Assembly (NCBI GenBank): GCA_017609885.1
Contig: JAFCDB010000017.1
Location: forward strand, 1 to 38,598
Origin: Candidatus Pacearchaeota archaeon
GTDB taxonomy: Archaea; Nanobdellota; Nanobdellia; Pacearchaeales; GW2011-AR1
Direction of reading: 5' to 3'
DNA length: 38,598 nt
Part shown: one piece after another, positions 32,542 through 38,598 of the stretch
How the letters are laid out: every line of letters begins with the position of its first letter
Numbering within the stretch: position 1 is the stretch's first letter
Notes under the pieces: generated by a model
Databases searched by the model: none
What the model saw: the letters and a program-made list of their open reading frames with translations, nothing else
Told to the model about the DNA's origin: nothing
Program-made: the position numbers and the translations under genes

Positions 32542-33122
32542 GCAGCTGCCCTAAATTTTCTTAAAATATTCTTAAGTTTTGATTTATACGCTGTTCTTGG
32601 AATCATTCTTGAAATAGTCTTTAATTTGAATATGCTGTATCCTTCAGTGGGCATTTCATCAATTAAATTTCTTTCTTCTTCCTCTAAAAGTTTTTCTTTT
32701 CCCCAGAGTCCTCTTTCTAATTTGTAAAGTTCATTATCTTTTGCTTTCCATTTTTCTTTATATTGTTTATTATTTAATTTTTCTCTTGAAATATTTGGGG
32801 AATAGGAAGAGTCTTCTTGTTTTATTATGGTATTCTCCCAATCGTTGTCTAGTAAATTTGCATGTTGCTCTCTGATGTAATCTGTGAAATCTCTTCCGAC
32901 TTTGTTTGCAGATTTTCTTGATATTTTTCCTGCTCTGACTGCATTTGCAACTTTGTTTCTGTATTTGCTATCTATGAGAATTCTAAGATTCCTGTATTGT
33001 TTTAAAGAAAGATTTTCTGCGCTATTACTGAGATAAACATTTAAAGTATTCAAACTTTCCTCAGACGAAAAATCTAACTCTGATAAAATCGCTTCAATGT
33101 TGGTTTCGTATTTTTGTTGCAT
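32538..33122 (-). CDS. Hypothetical 194-aa helical protein, third gene of the TrmB-like operon
   Basis: This soluble, charged, mostly helical protein (MQQKYETNIEAILSELDFSSEESLNTLNVYLSNSAENLSLKQYRNLRILIDSKYRNKVANAVRAGK...) ends with a basic tail (KSKLKNILRKFRAAA). No domain is recognised and there are no membrane segments. It follows the 127-aa gene by 10 nt in an apparent three-gene operon led by a TrmB-like regulator. Its 3' end overlaps cca by 4 nt on the other strand. Confidence 0.7.
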   Translation of the reverse strand: MQQKYETNIEAILSELDFSSEESLNTLNVYLSNSAENLSLKQYRNLRILIDSKYRNKVANAVRAGKISRKSANKVGRDFTDYIREQHANLLDNDWENTIIKQEDSSYSPNISREKLNNKQYKEKWKAKDNELYKLERGLWGKEKLLEEEERNLIDEMPTEGYSIFKLKTISRMIPRTAYKSKLKNILRKFRAAA

Positions 33123-33132
33123 TTTATTTTAT

Positions 33133-33516
33133 CTACCACATTCCTAAATATTGAAGATGTCCTACTCCTTCAATGCCTTTGATATCTCCTTGAGAAAACT
33201 CTCTAACAGAACCGCTCGGCCTTAAAATTCCTGAATCATTGTAATGTTCTCTAAGATATTGCAGTCCTCTCATTTTTAGCAAAGGGTTTATTTTTCCATA
33301 CAAGGGTATTCTGAAGATTGTTTCTATTTTTTCGTTATTAGTTTCTATTATTAACTCTCTACCATCAAGACTTGCCGGAACGATTTCTCCTTCCTCAGAA
33401 AATATCCCTCTTTTTGGGATGAGAATGTCTCCAAGTTTTGCAACTTCCCACAAATCCATTTCAGGAACAATAGAAATGATTTTTCTTTCATCATAGGATT
33501 TAGATGTAAATCTCAT
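33133..33516 (-). CDS. Hypothetical 127-aa protein, second gene of the TrmB-like operon
   Basis: This beta-rich protein (MRFTSKSYDERKIISIVPEMDLWEVAKLGDILIPKRGIFSEEGEIVPASLDGRELIIETNNEKIETIFRIPLYGK...) has a helical segment and ends HLQYLGMW. It is not recognised. It starts one base after the regulator's stop, with SD-like GAGGA in the end of that gene, so it is translationally coupled to it. A DNA-modification, toxin or metabolic role cannot be distinguished. Confidence 0.7.
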   Translation of the reverse strand: MRFTSKSYDERKIISIVPEMDLWEVAKLGDILIPKRGIFSEEGEIVPASLDGRELIIETNNEKIETIFRIPLYGKINPLLKMRGLQYLREHYNDSGILRPSGSVREFSQGDIKGIEGVGHLQYLGMW

Positions 33517-33517
33517 T

Positions 33518-34300
33518 TTATTTCCTCTTCAAAGCCATATCGAAAAGTCCTGCAAATGCCTGCACAAAAAACGGAGACGAAAACCAAACTGCAAGCTGCT
33601 CGTTGTTGTCTTCAGATTTATTCAACATAAACAAAATTTCAGATTTATCTGCGATGTAAAATGAAGTATCTAAATCAATTTTCTTTGCTTTTGTTTCCAG
33701 TCTCTCACTTAACGCAGAGATTTCATCATCTGGCCCATTTAACGCAAGATTTATTTTAATCCTGTTTTTATTTAAATTTTTAAATATTGGTTCTAATAAT
33801 TTGTGCCTTCTTCTTAACTCGTGGGTCGGTGCGCAAATAATCACTTCTTTTTTCGCCATATTCATAACATCTGAAATCTGGCTGTTAATATTTAATCTTC
33901 CTTTTACTGTTCCTGAAATGTCCTGTTTTTTTATTAAATCTGTGTTTGAATTGTGTAAAATCTCAAGCTCTTTGTACTCCTGAGTATCTTTTATGTTTGA
34001 AAGAGTTTTAATTTTTTCATCCATTTGCTCCATTGCATTTTTCTTAAGCTTCTCAATTACCTGAACTGGTTTTACAGCAAGATACTTAACCGGCTTTCCG
34101 ATTTTCTGAAGTGCAAATCCCCGTTTTTCAAGTGACTCTAAAACATCATATGTTCTACTTCTTGGAACGCCTGAAATTTCTGCAATCTCCCCTGCAGACG
34201 CCATTCCTTTTTGCAAAAGCGCAAGCCAAACTTTAGTTTCATAAATATTAAGATTAAAATAATTCTTCACTTGGTATGTTAAGTCTGCTTTATTTGTCAT
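33518..34300 (-). CDS. TrmB-family transcriptional regulator
   Basis: This protein of about 260 aa has an N-terminal winged helix (about 10-75: YFNLNIYETKVWLALLQKGMASAGEIAEISGVPRSRTYDVLESLEKRGFA) characteristic of TrmB. A coiled segment follows, then a PLD-like C-terminal domain (VIICAPTHELRRRHKLLEPIFKNLNKNRIKINLAL). Archaeal TrmB proteins sense sugars or other metabolites. The start at 34300 (ATG) is preferred over the GTG at 34303, because the TATA box CTTTATAAAG is centred exactly 26 nt upstream. That TATA box is itself palindromic, so the protein might also bind there. It leads an operon with two uncharacterised genes. Confidence 0.9.
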   Translation of the reverse strand: MTNKADLTYQVKNYFNLNIYETKVWLALLQKGMASAGEIAEISGVPRSRTYDVLESLEKRGFALQKIGKPVKYLAVKPVQVIEKLKKNAMEQMDEKIKTLSNIKDTQEYKELEILHNSNTDLIKKQDISGTVKGRLNINSQISDVMNMAKKEVIICAPTHELRRRHKLLEPIFKNLNKNRIKINLALNGPDDEISALSERLETKAKKIDLDTSFYIADKSEILFMLNKSEDNNEQLAVWFSSPFFVQAFAGLFDMALKRK

Positions 34301-34320
34301 CACTTTAAAGGCAAAAACGA

Positions 34321-34330
34321 CTTTATAAAG
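34321..34330 (-). promoter_or_regulatory. Palindromic TATA box of the TrmB-like operon
   Basis: CTTTATAAAG is a perfect 10-bp palindrome centred 26 nt upstream of the regulator ATG. It fixes the leaderless start. Confidence 0.6.
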
Positions 34331-34387
34331 TTTGTGGTGTGTTACTTTTTAAGAGTGGGGACAGTTTTAAAATTATTCAATAAAATA

Positions 34388-35371
34388 TCACAAAACCAAA
34401 TACATTAACCACCCAATAAAAATCCCAAGAAATAATCCTCCAGAAATAAAAGGCATTGCAGGATAAAACTTCCCCTTCTTAGAAATTGAAAAAAGCCCTA
34501 AAAGTGCAAGTGTGGAAAAAATAGAAACACTTAAAGCAGGAGCAAGTCCCCATAATCTCAAAATAATTCCTGCGGTGATAATTGGAAAGACAACATCTCC
34601 TCCGCCTAAAATCGCCAAGCTAACTTTCATTGATTTTGTTTTTGCTGTTTTTGTATCTGTTTTTTCTTTTCTAAGTTTTTTTAATTTTTGTCTTTGTTTT
34701 TTAGTCAAATATGGAACAAAAAATCCTGAGAATAATTTTAGTTCATTCATTTGGAACTTTGCCATTTTTTGCATAAAACCTGTATGCCAAACAGCCCACA
34801 TATCATAAAGCGAAATTAAAATAAGTAAAATTATAATAATCCATAATCCCCATAACCCACTAAGGCCCGCTAATAATGAAACAAAAACCGCAGCAATTCC
34901 AGGATAGATTAGTAGCTCTGTGGAATTGTGAACAATTAAATTTCTTTTGAAAATTTTGTAATATGCAAGGGGAATTGAAATCACCAGCGGAACAATTAAA
35001 GCAGCAATATAATCAATTTCAAACGGCATGAGAATTTCAAATGCAAAAAATGTAATTGCTAAAACAAATGCCACAACAAAAAAGAACCACAACCGCAGAA
35101 TTGTTTTAAATCCAAATTTCATTAGTAAAAATATTAGTAAAATAGCGAGGGCAAAAGCAATGAGAAGCGAGGAAAGAACACTTGCAGGGTTTGTTTCTTC
35201 AGGAGTCTCCATTCCATAAGGCAGCGGATTTTCTGTTATGTTTTGAAGTGTTCCGTTGATTTCAACTTCTTGAATAATCGGAGTGTAAGCATGAATAACT
35301 AACAACCCAATCAACTGCGTTACAAAAAACATCGCAAGCAAAATAACTGTAATTTTTATTGTGTGTTTCAT
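34388..35371 (-). CDS. Presenilin/signal-peptide-peptidase-type intramembrane aspartyl protease
   Basis: This 327-aa protein has about nine transmembrane helices and the catalytic motifs of clan AD proteases: Tyr-Asp at 189-190 (ISLYDMWAVW) and Gly-Gly-Gly-Asp at 256-259 (LAILGGGDVVFP). The PAL-region equivalent is PAMPF at 304-308. The two Asp residues cut substrates inside the membrane. The GxGD is GGGD, as in archaeal homologues. A Lys/Arg-rich loop (KKQRQKLKKLRKEKTDTKTAKTK) separates the catalytic helices. A 33-aa membrane protein ends 5 nt upstream and starts the operon. Substrates could be the anchors or signal peptides of the exported proteins of this window; that is inference. Confidence 0.9.
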   Translation of the reverse strand: MKHTIKITVILLAMFFVTQLIGLLVIHAYTPIIQEVEINGTLQNITENPLPYGMETPEETNPASVLSSLLIAFALAILLIFLLMKFGFKTILRLWFFFVVAFVLAITFFAFEILMPFEIDYIAALIVPLVISIPLAYYKIFKRNLIVHNSTELLIYPGIAAVFVSLLAGLSGLWGLWIIIILLILISLYDMWAVWHTGFMQKMAKFQMNELKLFSGFFVPYLTKKQRQKLKKLRKEKTDTKTAKTKSMKVSLAILGGGDVVFPIITAGIILRLWGLAPALSVSIFSTLALLGLFSISKKGKFYPAMPFISGGLFLGIFIGWLMYLVL

Positions 35372-35376
35372 TTTAT

Positions 35377-35478
35377 TTAGATAAAGCCTTGAATTATTCC
35401 ATAAATTAATAATGCCATTGCAATTAATCCCAATATCAATAGAATTGTATCAAGGACTTTTTTTGTTTGTTTTTTCAT
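35377..35478 (-). CDS. 33-aa single-span membrane protein preceding the presenilin homologue
   Basis: Missing from the track. MKKQTKKVLDTILLILGLIAMALLIYGIIQGFI has a basic N-terminus and one transmembrane helix. A strong Shine-Dalgarno sequence GGAGGCGAG sits right before the ATG at 35478. The TAA is 5 nt from the ATG of the protease, so both are on one mRNA. It may be an assembly partner, regulator or substrate of the protease. Confidence 0.7.
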   Translation of the reverse strand: MKKQTKKVLDTILLILGLIAMALLIYGIIQGFI

Positions 35479-35567
35479 CTCGCCTCCTTTATTTTAATTT
35501 AAGGAAAAATTAGTTTTTAAAATGTTGGTATGAAAAAATTTATATAATTGTTTGAATTAAATAGAGT

Positions 35568-35663
35568 ATGAAAAAAGAGATTAACTGACTGAATGTTGTT
35601 ATTTTTATTTTAATAGTTCTTCTGATTATCTATTTTATTAAATTGCAGTATTTTGGAGGATAA
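35568..35663 (+). pseudogene. Tiny membrane protein gene with an in-frame TGA at codon 7
   Basis: A TATA box (TTTATATAA, 35539-35547) lies 26 nt before ATG 35568. The frame reads MKKEIN, TGA (35586-35588), LNVVIFILIVLLIIYFIKLQYFGG, TAA. With a sense codon in place of TGA (Trp would fit the membrane interface) this is a 31-residue single-span membrane protein. It is divergent from the similar 33-aa protein of the presenilin operon. The layout suggests a very recent nonsense mutation. Confidence 0.5.
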
Positions 35664-35696
35664 ATTTTTTGGAGATAGGGAAGGAGGGGAAGGGGA

Positions 35697-35826
35697 AAAT
35701 TGCTCTGCTCCCAATCTCGCTCGCCTTGTTGCACCCTTTAGATTTTCCACTCGCGAAATTGCTCTGCTCCCAATCTCGCTCGCCTTGTTGCACCCTTTAG
35801 ATTTTCCACTTCGCGAAATTGCTCGC
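35697..35826. repeat. 59/60-bp tandem repeat, 2.2 copies
   Basis: Copies 35697-35755 and 35756-35815 differ by a single inserted T. A partial third copy (AAATTGCTCGCC) follows. Each unit carries GCTCTGCTCCCAATCTCGC, TTGCACCC and ATTTTCCACT(T)CGCG. The ORFs called here on both strands are artefacts of the repeat. The spacing and unit length do not fit CRISPR. Confidence 0.9.
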
Positions 35827-35832
35827 CCACTC

Positions 35833-35896
35833 ATGTCGGATTTTGTCCGACTGATTTTAATAAAAAAACAGCTAATTTTAATTTGGGATGGAGTTG
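35833..35896. repeat. GC-rich element, family B copy 2
   Basis: The hairpin GTCGGA-TTTTG-TCCGAC is followed by TGATTTTAATAAAAAAACAGC and AATTTGGGATGGAGTT. These match the right arm of the element at 24.4 kb with small indels. It directly follows the 59-bp tandem repeats. The gene-free stretch 35664-36021 holds only these repeats and the promoter of the next ORF. Confidence 0.7.
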
Positions 35897-36021
35897 GTGT
35901 AGTTACATTGTTAACTCTTCGGGACTTGGTTAGTCTTAAAATAAAAAATAAATAACAAGTAACCATTCTAAAATTAAGACAAACCGAGATTTATAAATAT
36001 CAATTTTCATCATATTCTACA

Positions 36022-36345
36022 ATGAAATCAAAAACTGTAACAATTGATAAGTTAAGTGAAGAGCAAATACAACAAGTTAGAGAATTTCTTGATTCTATGC
36101 CAAATAAATCTCATAAAGGTTCTGAAGGGGAACTTTATGGGTAATATGTTACTGTATCTGCAGATGTTTCAGATAGGATTGATAAATGGACAGCTAAAGC
36201 AACAAAGAGTGATTACAAGAACGTAGCTTTTGAAATAAGAGATGTAAATAACTTTGGTGAGTATGGTAAAAAAAGAAAAGCTGAAAGAAATAAAGTTGCT
36301 GAAGGACTAGTATCTCTATTATCTGGATTTTTTGTTCAAGAATAA
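36022..36345 (+). pseudogene. Small protein gene interrupted by an in-frame TAA
   Basis: A TATA box (TTTATAAAT, 35990-35998) lies 26 nt before the ATG at 36022. The frame reads MKSKTVTIDKLSEEQIQQVREFLDSMPNKSHKGSEGELYG, TAA (36142-36144), YVTVSADVSDRIDKWTAKATKSDYKNVAFEIRDVNNFGEYGKKRKAERNKVAEGLVSLLSGFFVQE, TAA. The combined 107 residues look like one soluble protein. The family is unknown. The first 40 residues could still be made as a truncated peptide. Confidence 0.6.
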
Positions 36346-36432
36346 TTACTTGATAATTCAATCAATTCTAACCATTTATTATTTGAACTCAACACTAATT
36401 CAAGAATAACTCTTCTCTCGTAAGGACAGTAA

Positions 36433-38430
36433 TTAATGGTGTAGCTCAATCAACTTCAACGCCTCAAAAATTCTGCTATCAGGAGACAAAACAAAAACTT
36501 TATCATCTTTTGAGCGAACTCCACGGTAAAGTTTTTGCAAAAATTCCCTCCTGGCTTTGTCTTTGTAAAACATCCAGTAATATTGGGGATGGGTTTTTTT
36601 CAAAATTTTCCAAAAAACATTTTGAACATTTGGATTAGGATATTTTGTAAAAACAATGCTATTGCATTGATTCCCGGGAAAATCAACCCCCCGATTGCAT
36701 TTCGTTGTAAACAAAATATCAATCTGCCCTTTCTTAAATTGCTCAACCATTTTCTCGCTTTTGTAACGCAAAGAAATGAATTTATCCTTGGTCATCAAAT
36801 TATTTAAATTAAATTCAACTTTCTCATTTTCTGAAGGAAGATCATCAAATGCATTTACATGTATTAAAGTAGGTTTAATAGATTTTTCAACTGCTTTGTC
36901 CAAAGCAAGAAGGTAATCCTTTCTTGTGAATCTTCCACTTGAAAAATTAGCATATCTACAATCAATTTCTAAGTTTGTTTTTAGTTTCTCAATTTTTCCC
37001 TGATTTATTATTTCTGCGTCGATAATTTTGAAATCCCCTAATCCAAAAACAGACCTTAAAACACTTTCTTCGTGAATTGTTCCTGACATCATTACAATAA
37101 TTTCATTTTTATCTAATAGCTCTGCAAATCTTTTTGCCAAGTTTGTTGTAACAATGCTTGCTATCAACCCCCGTTCTTCGACAGAAAAACAGACAAAACT
37201 GTCATTAAAAAAATCTTCAAAGTCTCTGGCAGTTTCATATACATTTTGTGCATAACTATCTTCATCGAGCCAGTCAGAAAATTCCCGGTTATCTAAAAAA
37301 TATCTTAACAATTCATAGATTTTTGTATCTTTAACCTGGAAAATTTCGCTGCTCAGTGCAAAGTCTTTGATTTCCTCTGATTTCAAAATTTCAGAAACAA
37401 GATCTTGAACTTTTTGCAAAATAAAATCTCCTTTTTCATCTTCGATAAATAAATTTGTTAAAGAGCCAAGTAAACGGCTTAAATTTATTTTTTTAATATT
37501 TGAAAAACTGTCTAAAAATTCGTCGCACTCGTCAATAATTTCCACTTTAGTTTTTGGCTTTCGATTCATCAATGTTTCAATTTTATATTTTGCTGCATTA
37601 AAAACAATTGCTTCTCCATCGAGATAAGAGTTAAATTGATTGTAATATCTGCATCCTTTTTTTCTGTTATGAATTGTAAAGTTTCTTAATTTTAATCCAA
37701 GATATTTCTTTTTTTCTGATTTTAGAGGAAGGTCATATTCTGAGGAAATTATCGGACTCCAGTAAGGACAAATTGGCGCTATTGAAAGACGACGAATGTT
37801 TTTAAATTCAAGATTATTATTTACTCGCGGATTTTTTTTCAAGTACTCTCTTAATTTTTCTATATTTGATTCTTTGATTTCAATTTTGCAGGGAAGCAGA
37901 GGGTCATCAGCATTTTTTCCAGAATAGTAAACACATTTGTGATTTTGTCTTCCAGTAATTACGCAAATTTTTAACTTTTTGTGATTTTCCTTTAAAACAT
38001 AAGAATTTTTTGTGTAGTCGTTGTGGTATTGCCTTTGCAGAGCTTTTCCTGGAACAACAATACTCGCTTTTCCAAGTTCTTTCGCAAGATTCAATGCAAT
38101 TGCTGACTTACCGGTTCCGCAAACTCCTTTGACAAAAATTGTCCTGCTTCCTTGTTTTATCAAATCTAAAATTTCATTTACAACACTTTCCTGGGTTTTG
38201 TTATTTGAAAATTTTAAAGGCAAAAGTTTCTCTCTCTCTTTATATAAATTAAATCCTAAAACATCATCACCTAAATTAAATTTGTTCTCGGAAAAGTTTG
38301 GCTCGTCCCAAATATCCAACTCATGCATTTTTTCTTTTTGTTTATTCAAATCTTCTTCTATACTTCCGGGAAGATTAATTGTCCCGTCAGAATTGAACTT
38401 TAATTGAGACTCTCCTTTTTCAAATGACAT
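36433..38430 (-). CDS. XPD/DinG-like Fe-S superfamily 2 DNA helicase
   Basis: This 665-aa protein has Walker A GVCGTGKSA (about 102-110), an altered DEAH box DECD (about 300-303), and helicase domain 2 motifs ILFTTKCNRGVDFPG and KLYRGVRSKDDKVFVLSPDSR. Between motifs I and II, cysteines at about 166, 181, 221 and 260 (HKCVYY, LPCKI, ICPYW, GCRYY) match the layout of a 4Fe-4S cluster in the XPD/Rad3/DinG group. These unwind DNA 5' to 3' in repair or replication-fork rescue. The N-terminal 80 residues are charged and specific to this protein. The TATA box (ATTTAAAA, about 38452-38460) supports the ATG at 38430. Confidence 0.88.
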   Translation of the reverse strand: MSFEKGESQLKFNSDGTINLPGSIEEDLNKQKEKMHELDIWDEPNFSENKFNLGDDVLGFNLYKEREKLLPLKFSNNKTQESVVNEILDLIKQGSRTIFVKGVCGTGKSAIALNLAKELGKASIVVPGKALQRQYHNDYTKNSYVLKENHKKLKICVITGRQNHKCVYYSGKNADDPLLPCKIEIKESNIEKLREYLKKNPRVNNNLEFKNIRRLSIAPICPYWSPIISSEYDLPLKSEKKKYLGLKLRNFTIHNRKKGCRYYNQFNSYLDGEAIVFNAAKYKIETLMNRKPKTKVEIIDECDEFLDSFSNIKKINLSRLLGSLTNLFIEDEKGDFILQKVQDLVSEILKSEEIKDFALSSEIFQVKDTKIYELLRYFLDNREFSDWLDEDSYAQNVYETARDFEDFFNDSFVCFSVEERGLIASIVTTNLAKRFAELLDKNEIIVMMSGTIHEESVLRSVFGLGDFKIIDAEIINQGKIEKLKTNLEIDCRYANFSSGRFTRKDYLLALDKAVEKSIKPTLIHVNAFDDLPSENEKVEFNLNNLMTKDKFISLRYKSEKMVEQFKKGQIDILFTTKCNRGVDFPGNQCNSIVFTKYPNPNVQNVFWKILKKTHPQYYWMFYKDKARREFLQKLYRGVRSKDDKVFVLSPDSRIFEALKLIELHH

Positions 38431-38569
38431 GGAAATTAAATTAAAAAGATGTTTTTAAATTTGGTGGTGATTAAAAATTCATGCCAGTATCTCCGCACAG
38501 GAATTCTAATTAATTTATCACTTTAAAATTTCGAGAAAAATATTAAACTCCCCGATTGCTCGGAGAGTT

Positions 38570-38598
38570 ATGTCTAACCTAAAAAAATATATGAAAAG
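38570..38598 (+). CDS. Start of a gene running out of the window
   Basis: ATG at 38570 opens MSNLKKYMK to the window edge. GGAGAG lies 2-7 nt upstream, and TATA-like ATATTAAAC (about 38540-38548) lies 26 nt upstream. That combination makes a real start plausible, although only nine codons are visible. Confidence 0.4.

Noticed and set aside
35610-35966. ORFs of 118 and 100 aa over the 59-bp tandem repeats, or a CRISPR array
   Set aside because: The ORFs are repetitive products of the tandem DNA. The repeats are contiguous without spacers, so this is not CRISPR.
19677-36345. Reassignment of TGA to tryptophan
   Set aside because: Two in-frame TGAs sit where Trp would fit. However, TGG is used widely, TGA ends intact genes including ATGA overlaps at 26678 and 29668, and TAG and TAA interrupt similar small genes. 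Nonsense mutations explain the pattern better.

Overview
The window is AT-rich archaeal DNA. It carries MCM, TBP, an RPA32-like protein, an archaeal ATP-dependent DNA ligase, L15e, GatB, a class I CCA-adding enzyme, a TrmB-type regulator, an archaeal-type SRP RNA and a tRNA with a bulge-helix-bulge intron. Many start codons lie about 26 nt downstream of a TATA box, which suggests largely leaderless transcripts. Very short intergenic spaces, many tiny proteins and Cys-rich secreted proteins point to a DPANN lineage of the Woesearchaeota/Pacearchaeota kind. That placement is an inference, not a measurement.

Layout. 1-0.9 kb: end of an IS6-like transposase and a small ORF. 1-6.9 kb, minus strand: information-processing block (RPA-like protein, MCM, small secreted protein, TBP, DNA ligase, L15e). 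7.1-9.8 kb: intron-containing tRNA-Ile, zinc-ribbon/Hsp20-like protein, MFS transporter, small ORF. 9.8-15.5 kb: MetRS with a separate tRNA-binding protein, frameshifted small gene, LysE/CadD-like membrane protein, MinD-like ATPase with a helical partner, GatB. Two copies of a short inverted-repeat element with 8-bp target duplications lie here.

15.6-30 kb is a surface/secretome island. It holds at least six exported or membrane-anchored proteins, several of them paralogous, including a lamin-tail-domain protein and a 997-aa protein with MopE-type DxDGDG repeats. A HEPN/MNT toxin-antitoxin pair lies inside it, as do genes broken by in-frame stops or frameshifts. 30.2-36.4 kb: SRP RNA, tiny ORFs, Zn-ribbon protein plus CCA-adding enzyme, a TrmB-like regulator operon with two unknown proteins, a presenilin-type intramembrane protease with a 33-aa membrane partner, then GC-rich repeats and two stop-interrupted small genes. 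36.4-38.4 kb: XPD/DinG-like Fe-S helicase.

The clearest unusual signals are the following. (1) A 133-141 bp inverted-repeat element with 8-bp target duplications; one insertion replaced the C-terminus of the MinD-like protein. (2) GC-rich palindromic elements, one kind sharing its hairpin core with that element. (3) Four tiny genes with intact promoters but single in-frame stops of all three kinds. (4) A perfect 18-bp palindrome over the start codon of the wHTH-nucleotidyltransferase antitoxin. (5) A 33-aa membrane protein in an operon with the presenilin homologue.
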